Below, piece after piece: positions 1 through 7,301 of a stretch of DNA of 35,841 bases. The DNA comes from Alistipes sp. (lineage in GTDB: Bacteria; Bacteroidota; Bacteroidia; Bacteroidales; Rikenellaceae): NCBI GenBank assembly GCA_017631285.1, contig JAGBTO010000039.1, positions 1 to 35,841 of the forward strand, in the 5' to 3' direction. Below the pieces are notes generated by a model. It saw nothing but the letters and a program-made list of their open reading frames with translations. It was not told where the DNA came from and ran no database searches. A program made the position numbers and the translations under genes. How positions within the stretch are numbered: the first letter of the stretch is position 1; each line of letters opens with the position of its first letter.

Positions 1-20
1 GGTAACCGCTTCATTTTCAG

Positions 21-94
21 TGACTCCGACAGGATTCAAACCTGTAACCGCTTGATCCGTAGTCAAGTACTCTATTCAGTTGAGCTACGGAGCC
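21..94 (-). tRNA. tRNA-Arg (anticodon ACG)
   Basis: The minus strand folds into a complete cloverleaf. A 7-bp acceptor stem pairs positions 88-94 with 22-28 and has one G-T wobble. The D arm is GCTC/GAGT, the anticodon stem CTTGA/TCAAG has loop CTACGGA, and the T arm is ACAGG/CCTGT. The anticodon ACG reads CGN arginine codons (A34 is normally edited to inosine). CCA is not encoded. A full Bacteroidales-type promoter lies about 20 bases upstream. Confidence 0.95.
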
Positions 95-113
95 ATTTGC
101 CTGATTGCGAGTG

Positions 114-145
114 CAAATATAGAGTGTTTTTTTCTTATGTGCAAA
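114..145 (-). promoter_or_regulatory. Promoter of tRNA-Arg
   Basis: On the minus strand TTTG (145-142) is followed after 20 bases by TATATTTG (121-114). This matches the Bacteroidetes -33/-7 consensus TTTG-N19-21-TAnnTTTG, about 20 bases before the tRNA 5' end. Confidence 0.75.
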
Positions 146-167
146 TATTTTTGTAAAAAATTTTAAA

Positions 168-1295
168 TTATTTTTCTTTTGATGTCGTAATGATTTGATT
201 GTTATGTAGTTGTGGGAATGAACAAATATCATCTCCTGCGATCCTATGTTGCAGTTCATGCGATAAATGTTCATCATATAGGTCTCGCGCCACTATTATA
301 CCATCAGGAGATATTAAGAAATTTGTAGGGATAAAATTTACGCCATAATTATCGACTACACTAGATCCATCTTCTGAGGTGTAATTCATTGCATTGAACC
401 ACAGTAGCTGATTGTTTGCTATAAATTGTCGTAGGCGTTCGGGGTCGGGGTCGAGCGATATAGAACAAATATCGAATCCCATCAGTGCATATTTAGAGTG
501 TAACTCCTTCAATAGGTTAATCTCCCTGAGGCAGGGTTCGCACCACATAGCCCAGAAGTTTAGTAATACCCACTTACCCTTACCGCATATTGACGAGAGG
601 GGTATCACCTCACCTGTGACGGTCTCTACATTAACGTCGATAAAGGGCTTGCCCACTTGGCAACGCTCGAGGATGTCGATATACTTCGAGAATTGACGCA
701 TTGGGGCTAACTTTTGCATTTGGGGTGAGAATTGCGCAAAACGCACACGCATATCTTCGGCTGTCATGTTGTGCGACTCCTGATTGATAAAGAGTTCGAC
801 ACCGATGATATTATCTAAATTGAAGGTTATTGCAGAAGAGAGTACTTCTTGACACTTTGCCATTAAGGACTCATGCTCTTCTTGTGCCGTTTCTGCTCCG
901 TAGTTGATGTTTACGATTTGGGTTGCCAGATCTGAAAGCTGACGTATAATGAGGTTGTATTTATCGTTTATAGGCCCTCCCTCGACTTTGTAACCACCTC
1001 CCTCGGCAGCTCGCATCGTTAGAGGCGCATCTTCAGTTAGGAACATGGTTAGGGCAGTGCCGTTGTCATCGCACAGAAATGCAGTTGAGGGTTGTGTTAC
1101 TTTACACTCAAGGTGGAATCGGTCGTCGGTATTTATGGGTGCCGAAGCTAAAGTGTCAACTGATTCGTTTTCAACTAAAAGATATACCATTGACGCAGCA
1201 TTATTATTCAACTGCCCTGTAATATCTACATGGATAGTTTTATTACATGCCACGAAGGTGAGTAGAGTCGAGATAAAGAGTAAAAATTGTTTCAT
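168..1295 (-). CDS. TlpA-family thioredoxin lipoprotein (DUF4369 + thioredoxin fold)
   Basis: This encodes a probable periplasm-facing, membrane-anchored thiol-disulfide oxidoreductase of 375 residues. The start used is the ATG at 1295, which opens a lipoprotein signal (MKQFLLF..., acylated Cys near residue 17 in FVAC). A longer frame begins at 1325, but its first codons overlap a -7 promoter motif TATATTTG (1330-1323), so the inner start is better. Residues about 20-120 resemble DUF4369, the usual N-terminal partner of Bacteroidetes TlpA proteins. The thioredoxin domain is at about 215-360, with redox motif WCEPC (Cys252 and Cys255) and a conserved Pro near 323 (FIPTNF). Proteins of this layout reduce periplasmic disulfides, for example in cytochrome c maturation or stress. 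The substrate is not visible here, and the gene is monocistronic. Confidence 0.88.
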   Translation of the reverse strand: MKQFLLFISTLLTFVACNKTIHVDITGQLNNNAASMVYLLVENESVDTLASAPINTDDRFHLECKVTQPSTAFLCDDNGTALTMFLTEDAPLTMRAAEGGGYKVEGGPINDKYNLIIRQLSDLATQIVNINYGAETAQEEHESLMAKCQEVLSSAITFNLDNIIGVELFINQESHNMTAEDMRVRFAQFSPQMQKLAPMRQFSKYIDILERCQVGKPFIDVNVETVTGEVIPLSSICGKGKWVLLNFWAMWCEPCLREINLLKELHSKYALMGFDICSISLDPDPERLRQFIANNQLLWFNAMNYTSEDGSSVVDNYGVNFIPTNFLISPDGIIVARDLYDEHLSHELQHRIAGDDICSFPQLHNNQIITTSKEK

Positions 1296-1398
1296 AGCAT
1301 TATGATTTGCAGCTGGTGAGTACAAATATAATCAATTTACAGTTATTAACGCGGGCTTTCTATAAATATTATGAAATGGTTAAATTTATTATCTTTTG

Positions 1399-1429
1399 TT
1401 TGGGAGGTTTGTAATTTTGAATACATTTG
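1399..1429 (+). promoter_or_regulatory. Promoter of the outer-membrane barrel gene
   Basis: TTTG (1399-1402), 19 bases, then TACATTTG (1422-1429) fits the Bacteroidetes consensus. It sits about 20 bases before the ATG at 1450 and inside a longer in-frame extension from 1396. That extension is therefore unlikely to be translated. Confidence 0.75.
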
Positions 1430-1449
1430 CGATTGAAAATTTTGTCACA

Positions 1450-2418
1450 ATGAAGAAGATATTATTTGTAATACTGTTGCTCTTTTCCTATGCGGCAGTA
1501 GCGCAAACGAGCGAAGAGGTTAAGGGAAAGGCAATTATCAATGTGTTTGGAAATTTCCATACAGGCTTTGGTGAAGTAAACGACGACCGAGGCTTTGCTA
1601 TGGATAGAAGCTATTTTGGTTACCAATATTCGCTTGAAAATGGGTTATCAATCAAGGCTGTGATGGATGTAGGGCAGACCAGCGATGTGGACGATATGCA
1701 ACGTATAGCCTTTATTAAAAATGCCCAGGTGAGCTGGAGGAAGAAGCGCTTGACTCTGCATGGAGGTTTGATTTCAACCACCAGTTTCAAGGTGCAGGAG
1801 GATTTTTGGGGCTATCGCTATATGAAAATGGTGTTGCAAGATTATTATAAGTTTGCAAGCAGTGCCGATTTGGGAGTGTCGGTGGCTTATAAATTTGCCG
1901 ATTGGGTCTCAGGCGATGCAATTGTGGTGAATGGAGAGGGATATAAAAAACTTCAGGTAAACGATGGCCTGCAATATGGTTTGGGCTTTACATTTAAACC
2001 AGTTAAGGGTCTTACAATGCGTCTGTATGGTAGCCTAAATGAGGGCGGAGATGAAAATGCGGAAGATATTTATGTGTATGCTTTATTTGCGGGATATAAG
2101 CATGATAAATTCTCGCTTGGTGCGGAATGGAACATGATGGAAAATGCCAAAAATGTGCTTGATGCCAATCTCTCAGGAGTGTCGTTCTATACCACAGTAA
2201 AACTCGGTAATAAGGTAGATGCCTTTGCTCGATATGACAATATATGGTCGAAGAACGATTGGAATATCTCCAAAGATGAATCCACTTATATGGCAGGTGT
2301 TGAGGTTAGACCATGCAAATATGTGAAGATTGCGCCTAACTTCCGCTATCACGATGTTAAGGCTGAGGGCTTGAAAGATAAGTATTATCTTTATGTGAGC
2401 TGTTTCTTCGGTTTTTAG
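1450..2418 (+). CDS. Outer-membrane beta-barrel (porin-like) protein
   Basis: The product has 322 residues and starts with a clear Sec signal peptide (MKKILFVILLLFSYAAVAQ, cut near residue 18-19). The rest alternates short amphipathic strands with Gly/Asn/Asp turns and ends in Phe (CFFGF), the usual C-terminal signature of outer-membrane barrels. About 12-16 strands would fit the length. It resembles uncharacterised Bacteroidetes porin-like proteins, but no substrate can be named. A promoter lies directly upstream, and a strong hairpin follows the stop codon, so it is a single-gene unit. Its minus-strand neighbour converges from the other side. The fold call is fairly sure; the function is unknown. 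Confidence 0.8.
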   Translation: MKKILFVILLLFSYAAVAQTSEEVKGKAIINVFGNFHTGFGEVNDDRGFAMDRSYFGYQYSLENGLSIKAVMDVGQTSDVDDMQRIAFIKNAQVSWRKKRLTLHGGLISTTSFKVQEDFWGYRYMKMVLQDYYKFASSADLGVSVAYKFADWVSGDAIVVNGEGYKKLQVNDGLQYGLGFTFKPVKGLTMRLYGSLNEGGDENAEDIYVYALFAGYKHDKFSLGAEWNMMENAKNVLDANLSGVSFYTTVKLGNKVDAFARYDNIWSKNDWNISKDESTYMAGVEVRPCKYVKIAPNFRYHDVKAEGLKDKYYLYVSCFFGF

Positions 2419-2440
2419 TGATTGCGTAAAGGGATGCTAA

Positions 2441-2482
2441 AAATTAAGGGTGTCGCAACCATTGGTTGGACACCCTTAATTT
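2441..2482. terminator. Bidirectional terminator hairpin (CAACC/GGTTG type)
   Basis: AAATTAAGGGTGTC (2441-2454) pairs with GACACCCTTAATTT (2469-2482). An inner CAACC-ATT-GGTTG stem caps it, with one unpaired G. The A/T flanks serve both strands. It lies between the convergent barrel gene and the ECF S-component gene. The same inner design recurs at 20489 and 27015. Confidence 0.88.
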
Positions 2483-2503
2483 ATTAATGGGTGGGTGGTT
2501 TGA

Positions 2504-3016
2504 TTATCGTTTCAAGATGTACTTAATGAAAAGATAACCTCCAACAATCTGAGTCAGCATACCTGGTATGCCTAACTTGAAGTCCTGCATAGCTGCGTCT
2601 ATGCTGCTTGTCCATGCCCACTCGAACATACCTCCTAAAATCTGATAGGTTGCTACCACAGCTGTGAGAGATAAGATTGACACCTTGCCAAAGCGAGATG
2701 CTACGAAGCCTGCTGTAATAGCGAGAACAGTTGATTTCGCCAATATTGGCACCAACACAGCTGCTGCTGGCATACCAAACAAAAGGTGGTTACATAATGG
2801 CGAGAGCAATGCTGTCAGCAGACCCACCTTCCAACCATACTTGTAGGCGCCTACCAACGTGAAGAAATAGATTGGCAACCATGTCATGCCGCCTTGAGGC
2901 ATGAGGTGGCAAAGTTGTGGCAACAATATATTGCCTAGGACAAACAACGCAGCTGCGATGTAAGATTTTGTGTCGTTGTAATTCAACGAATAGAGTTTAA
3001 CATTTGCTACTTGCAT
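2504..3016 (-). CDS. ECF-type transporter S component-like membrane protein
   Basis: This is a 170-residue, very hydrophobic protein with five to six predicted membrane helices (about residues 16-36, 47-80, 85-110, 115-135 and 145-168). Size, helix pattern and the central Gly/Ala-rich segments resemble substrate-binding S components of energy-coupling factor transporters, which bind vitamins or metal ions and share an ATPase module encoded elsewhere. No EcfA or EcfT gene is in the window. The start at 3016 (MQVANVKLY) was chosen because the longer frame from 3088 adds a polar extension before the first helix. It is the last gene of a five-gene minus-strand cluster, about 100 bases after the lipoprotein gene. 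I see no riboswitch in that gap. The substrate is unknown, and the family call rests on overall pattern rather than a diagnostic motif. Confidence 0.65.
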   Translation of the reverse strand: MQVANVKLYSLNYNDTKSYIAAALFVLGNILLPQLCHLMPQGGMTWLPIYFFTLVGAYKYGWKVGLLTALLSPLCNHLLFGMPAAAVLVPILAKSTVLAITAGFVASRFGKVSILSLTAVVATYQILGGMFEWAWTSSIDAAMQDFKLGIPGMLTQIVGGYLFIKYILKR

Positions 3017-3117
3017 GTTTAATGTTTTTTTTGATGTTATATTTTCTTTTTTTACTCGCGTTGTGCGGGCTATATATATCCCCAGCAAAAACTTTGCCTA
3101 ACTATCTTTTTGTGGGA

Positions 3118-3744
3118 TTATCTTTTTATCAGTGGTAATATTTCCTCAAAGAATATATCCCGTTTAATAATGCGGTAATGTGGCGCGTAATGACTGTTGT
3201 ATAGGGAACTATGGTGCATAACTGCCGTACCTTGTTCAAGTTGTGTTTTAATCTTTGCATGGTCGGAACTTAGCTCTGGAAGTTGTAATTCCATGTCAAG
3301 AATCACCTGCTCAATTTCATGCCATTTCTCTTTCCACCATTCTATTTTTGGAGGAGTGGTACTTTGTGCGCTACGCACAAAAGCATCAAAGAACTTATCG
3401 TAAGTTATGCGTCCATCGGCAATCACACGAAGATTCACACGGTAAAAGTTGCCTTCATATCCTGTAGGCTCGAAATCCGAACCTTCAAAACTGTTGTTAT
3501 TTTGAAGTTCGTTACGTAGATAATTGTCAGCCCTTGCAATATCGCTTAGCAAATGCCCTGGTCCATAGTAGTCCTGAAAAAAGTTCTTATATATGTCGCA
3601 AAGTGTTGAGTGTGGATAACGCTCCATATGCTGTCTTACCGACTGTTTAATCCTATATTCCTCGTAGTTTTCACAGCTACTAATAAGTAACATCAGAACG
3701 ATGATGATAGATGCAATTAATTGATGTTTAATTATTTTACACAT
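3118..3744 (-). CDS. Conserved Bacteroidales lipoprotein of unknown function
   Basis: The product has 208 residues. It starts with a lipoprotein signal (hydrophobic stretch 10-22, then LISSCEN with Cys near 24), so it is probably anchored in a membrane facing the periplasm. The mature part is soluble, acidic and aromatic-rich. Two eye-catching segments are FFQDYYGPGHLL (about 54-65) and FEPTGYEGNFYRVNL (about 90-105), patterns I associate with an uncharacterised family in gut Bacteroidales. No catalytic signature is recognised. Its start overlaps the end of the DUF1893 gene by 13 bases, so the two are probably translationally coupled within the redox operon. The gene call is firm; the function is unknown. 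Confidence 0.75.
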   Translation of the reverse strand: MCKIIKHQLIASIIIVLMLLISSCENYEEYRIKQSVRQHMERYPHSTLCDIYKNFFQDYYGPGHLLSDIARADNYLRNELQNNNSFEGSDFEPTGYEGNFYRVNLRVIADGRITYDKFFDAFVRSAQSTTPPKIEWWKEKWHEIEQVILDMELQLPELSSDHAKIKTQLEQGTAVMHHSSLYNSHYAPHYRIIKRDIFFEEILPLIKR

Positions 3745-4157
3745 TCTAAAAAATTGTTAATTGCAATTAAACACTCTTCAATGTTGGTACACCTTAAACA
3801 CAACTTCTCGATAGGGCAAATGTCTGTACCCGAACGATTGATGATGTTTGGCACTTTTTCGTTATACTCCACCTCTACCTGGCTTGTTGAGAATAACTCA
3901 AGAGCGGCCTCGCTTATAATCTTGGCATAAATCCATCTCGCCCCACCAGCAATCATTAATGCTGCAGCTCCCTTGCCGACAACTTTATCGGCAATAAAAG
4001 CTCCATTTAATGGATGTGACTCGTCTCCAAGTAAACGGTGTAAGTCCTTCACTCCTCGTTCATGGAATGTAAGAGTCGATTGCTTATTGGTAATAACACA
4101 CGAACTTTGCGAGGTGTGCAATAATTCTATGAGTTGTTCCTTTGAGAGCATGGGCAT
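3732..4157 (-). CDS. DUF1893 (deaminase-fold) protein with Cys-rich tail
   Basis: The product has 141 residues from the ATG at 4157. A TTG codon just upstream is also in frame, and an ATG at 4151 is possible. The core (LNGAFIADKVVGKGAAAL, about residues 50-67) is typical of DUF1893, related to the cytidine-deaminase-like fold of Thermotoga TM1506. No biochemical role is established for the family. The C-terminus carries Cys114, Cys120, Cys123, Cys129 and Cys139 (CPIEKLCLRC...), enough to bind a metal or Fe-S cluster. No signal peptide is present, so it is cytosolic. It begins 10 bases after the aldo/keto reductase stop and overlaps the next gene, so it is firmly inside the operon. Its company of Fe-S redox proteins suggests a redox or cofactor-related job, which is inference. 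Confidence 0.82.
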   Translation of the reverse strand: MPMLSKEQLIELLHTSQSSCVITNKQSTLTFHERGVKDLHRLLGDESHPLNGAFIADKVVGKGAAALMIAGGARWIYAKIISEAALELFSTSQVEVEYNEKVPNIINRSGTDICPIEKLCLRCTNIEECLIAINNFLECVK

Positions 4158-4167
4158 CAATTAAGGG

Positions 4168-5553
4168 TTAATATTCTCGGCTCTTGCGTAACTCATCAAT
4201 ATATTTATCAATGCGTCGCATCTGACGAGGGATATCAATACGCTGAGGACAATGCTCGTTACACTGCTTACAGCCCACGCAACGATCTGCCTGACGCTCT
4301 TTCTCCACCGCACGGTCGTAACCCACGAGGAATGCACGACGCGCCTTGCGGAAGTTCTCGTCTTGCGACGAACGTGATATATTACCTTCGTTCACACACT
4401 TGTTGTAGTGCAACAGAATGGCAGGAATATCCAGACCATAAGGGCAAGGCATACAATATTTGCAGTCATTGCATGGTATTGTGGGGTATTGCAGCATCAA
4501 CTCTGCAGTCTCAAAGAGGAACTGTTTCTGCTCCTGGGTGAGTTCAATCAATGGTGCATAGGTGCGGATGTTGTCTTGCAGATGCTCCTCATAGGTCATG
4601 CCACTCAATGCAGTAAGTACACCTGGGTATGAGCCTACAAAACGGAAAGCCCATGATGCTACACTACGCTCAGGTTCCTGCTCCTGCAGGCGTGCCGAGA
4701 TGTGGTTTGGTACATTTGAAAGACGACCACCCAACAGAGGCTCCATGATTACAACAGGGATATTGCGTTTTTCCAACTCTGCATATAGGTATTCTGCATT
4801 TACATTGCGTCCACGAGCATTCTGCCAATCAGAGTAATTCATCTGAATCTGAATAAAATCCCAATGAACCTTTTCGTGGTATGCAAGTATGTGGTCGAAA
4901 ACTTCTTTTGAGCCATGGAATGACCAACCTAAATTGCGGATTTTACCTTTTTTGCGCTCCTCAATCAGGAAGTCGAGAATGCCATTATCAATGAAGCGGT
5001 TCTCAAATGATTTGATATCGCTACCTATGTTGTGTAGCAGGTAATAATCAATAGTATCTACTTGTAATAGTTCAAACGAACGGTTATACATCAAAATCGA
5101 ATTCTCGCGTGTGTAGTTTGAGAAGTTCGACATCTTTGTTGCGATGAAGTATTTGTCACGAGGAATACGACTCAAGGCGATACCTGTGGCACGTTCAGAG
5201 TTACCCTGACAATACACGGGCGATGTGTCGAAATAATTCACACCATGCGCTACGGCGTAGTCCACTAATTCGTTAATTTTCTCTTGATCCAATTCGTCGC
5301 GGCCATTTTCGCCCTTACGCATAGGCCAACGCATACAGCCATAGCCCAGAATGGATACCTTGTCTTCAGTGTTAGGGTTGGTGCGATATGTCATTTTGTC
5401 GGTTGGCACATCGTCGTCATCCACATTGTATGGGTCAAACTTCAAGTTTGTAGGCTTGCAGCCTGTGAGTGCCGCAACCGTAAGTGCCGAGCCTGCGCCC
5501 AAACGTGCGAGGAACTCGCCACGACCAATATTATTATTTTTTTTCTTATCCAT
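4168..5553 (-). CDS. Exported aldo/keto reductase with C-terminal 2x[4Fe-4S] domain
   Basis: The product has 461 residues. The N-terminus (GRGEFLARLGAG... ALTGC, Cys at 32) looks like a worn Tat-type lipoprotein signal; the usual twin Arg is R-G here. The aldo/keto reductase barrel spans about 55-340, with the tetrad Asp109, Tyr114, Lys140 and His174 (FDTSPVY, ATKMS, LLHNIG). The C-terminal ferredoxin part has Cys361/364/367/370 and Cys425/428/431/435, both followed by Pro, as for two [4Fe-4S] clusters. Typical family members reduce carbonyls with NAD(P)H; the ferredoxin part allows one-electron delivery instead. It starts 10 bases after the polyferredoxin stop. I infer that it takes electrons from that protein at the membrane. 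The carbonyl substrate is unknown. Confidence 0.92.
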   Translation of the reverse strand: MDKKKNNNIGRGEFLARLGAGSALTVAALTGCKPTNLKFDPYNVDDDDVPTDKMTYRTNPNTEDKVSILGYGCMRWPMRKGENGRDELDQEKINELVDYAVAHGVNYFDTSPVYCQGNSERATGIALSRIPRDKYFIATKMSNFSNYTRENSILMYNRSFELLQVDTIDYYLLHNIGSDIKSFENRFIDNGILDFLIEERKKGKIRNLGWSFHGSKEVFDHILAYHEKVHWDFIQIQMNYSDWQNARGRNVNAEYLYAELEKRNIPVVIMEPLLGGRLSNVPNHISARLQEQEPERSVASWAFRFVGSYPGVLTALSGMTYEEHLQDNIRTYAPLIELTQEQKQFLFETAELMLQYPTIPCNDCKYCMPCPYGLDIPAILLHYNKCVNEGNISRSSQDENFRKARRAFLVGYDRAVEKERQADRCVGCKQCNEHCPQRIDIPRQMRRIDKYIDELRKSREY

Positions 5554-5563
5554 AGCGGCAAAA

Positions 5564-7039
5564 TTATAGAGTTCTGTGTTCTGAAAAGCCTTTCACATAG
5601 ATGGCACTGAATGGACGTGCAGGGCATAGATTCTCACACGCTCCACAGCCTATGCAGCGGTGCTTGTTTATTGTTGGTATCATGCGTGAGCGACGGTTCT
5701 CCTTGTCCAGTGGTACCATAGTGATGGCATTTGATGGACAATGATGTTCGCAGTTACCGCACTCGACCTCGTCGGTTATGACGATGCAGTTCTTTCTTAC
5801 CCATACGGCGTGACCGATTCTGGTTGACGACTTCTCGGCTACCGATATAGGCTTTATAGCACCCGTAGGACATACCTGAGAACATCTGTTGCACTCAGGA
5901 CGGCAGTACCCCTTTTCGTAAGACATCGTAGGCTGCATGAAAGTTTGTAGATTTGTCGATGGACGTAACACCTGGTTGGGGCATGCAGCTACACAGAGTT
6001 GGCAGCCTGTGCAGTGTGCTGCCATATTGCGAGAGTTGCATGAACCTGGAGGTGTGAGAGGTGTCTTGCGGTTTGGAATCTGCTTATCAATGATGGTCGC
6101 ATAACCACCATCCACCTTCATCTCTTGTGCCTTGACGGCTGATGTTGCTAAAAGAGCTGTGCCGACGAGGAAGTTCTTGCGCGAATTGTCAGCCGAAGCC
6201 TCGACTTTTGATTTGCTTGACTTTGTGCGTAGGGTGTATTTGATGGCTCCCTTGCTGCAACTCTCGATGCAGTCGAAGCATACTACACAACGGCTGTAGT
6301 CGATAGCATGGTTCTCAACATCTATGCATGAAGCTTTGCAGTTGCGTCCACAACGCTTGCAGTCAATACATTTGTCAGTGTTGATGACTGGCTTGAAGAG
6401 CGAAAAGCGTGACAATACACCTAAAACAGTGCCCACGGGGCAGATGTTATTGCAATATGTTCGACCGCTACGCCAAGCAAGATAGCCTACAACGATAAGT
6501 GTCGCGGCAGCAACGGCAAAAGTAGCCCACGAACCAATCCATACCTCGGTAGAGTAGAAGGCATAGCTGTCAATGCGCTCGGCGATGAGTGCCAGCAGGT
6601 TGTTGCCCCATTTCCAGATGGGCGAGAGGAGATTTTGCGCAATACGGCCATATGCACTGTAAGGTGCTATCAACAAGGCTATTGCGCCGAACCCTGCAAC
6701 CATAGTGGCGATGAAGACTAAGAGTACACCGTAACGGAGCCAACTCTTTGCTGGAGAGTAGTTGAAGCGATTCTTCTTGCGCTTATTTGCAAAGTGTGAG
6801 AAGATGTCTTGCATCACGCCCAAGGGGCAAATGACTGAACAGTAGAGGCGACCGAAAAGCAGTGTCGCAACAACGAGGAACAATACTACTCCGACATTCA
6901 GAGCTAGAATGGCAGGTAGAAATTGAATTTTAGCCAGCCAACCGAGCCATGCATGGGTTGCTCCAGTGAAATCAAGGAACAATAATGTGATTAGCGTAAA
7001 ACACATAGCTGCGGCGACGATACGAAATTTTCTTAGCAT
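5564..7039 (-). CDS. NapH-like membrane polyferredoxin (multiple 4Fe-4S domains)
   Basis: The product has 491 residues from the ATG at 7039; the frame extends to 7123, but that part is polar and ahead of the first helix. The N-terminal half has about five membrane helices and two CxxxCP motifs (Cys67/71 YCSVICP and Cys196/200 YCNNICP), as in NapH/NosR/YccM-type proteins that pass electrons from quinol. Then come two ferredoxin motifs (224-234 and 251-261), a Tat-like hydrophobic stretch (SRKNFLVGTALLATSAVKA, about 286-304), and further four-Cys motifs (343-353, 379-390, 418-434 and 462-472). The protein therefore could hold six or so [4Fe-4S] clusters. As first gene of the operon it likely feeds electrons to the ferredoxin domain of the reductase encoded next. 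It might instead serve as a scaffold for another partner. Confidence 0.9.
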   Translation of the reverse strand: MLRKFRIVAAAMCFTLITLLFLDFTGATHAWLGWLAKIQFLPAILALNVGVVLFLVVATLLFGRLYCSVICPLGVMQDIFSHFANKRKKNRFNYSPAKSWLRYGVLLVFIATMVAGFGAIALLIAPYSAYGRIAQNLLSPIWKWGNNLLALIAERIDSYAFYSTEVWIGSWATFAVAAATLIVVGYLAWRSGRTYCNNICPVGTVLGVLSRFSLFKPVINTDKCIDCKRCGRNCKASCIDVENHAIDYSRCVVCFDCIESCSKGAIKYTLRTKSSKSKVEASADNSRKNFLVGTALLATSAVKAQEMKVDGGYATIIDKQIPNRKTPLTPPGSCNSRNMAAHCTGCQLCVAACPNQVLRPSTNLQTFMQPTMSYEKGYCRPECNRCSQVCPTGAIKPISVAEKSSTRIGHAVWVRKNCIVITDEVECGNCEHHCPSNAITMVPLDKENRRSRMIPTINKHRCIGCGACENLCPARPFSAIYVKGFSEHRTL

Positions 7040-7301
7040 ATAGTTGTGTTTTTTGTTTGTTTTAGTTGATTTTTGAATATAGTTACGGCATAAAGATATG
7101 CATTTTTTTGCAAAATAATGCAAATTTTAGAGGCGATTTTTGCATGCTTATTTCATGTGATATATGTGCAATTTGATTCGTGTGGTTGTTTTCAAGATGT
7201 AAAAAGTTGTTTTTTGTAGTGGTGATAATTCATTTTTTTACGTAAAACGTAGCTTTTCTAAAGATTTTTGATGATATTTGCATTATTATTACCCGAAGAT
7301 A
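7040..7301. promoter_or_regulatory. Divergent intergenic region between the redox operon and nadB
   Basis: This AT-rich gap is without a credible gene. On the minus strand TATCTTTA (7098-7091) with TTTG about 22 bases upstream (7124-7121) is a near-consensus promoter for the polyferredoxin operon. On the plus strand a weaker GATATTTG lies about 20 bases before nadB. No operator palindrome or riboswitch was seen. Confidence 0.4.

Noticed and set aside
3017..3117. Riboswitch ahead of the ECF S-component gene
   Set aside because: The gap is only about 100 bases, without TPP, cobalamin or other conserved box; no stable multi-stem fold was evident.
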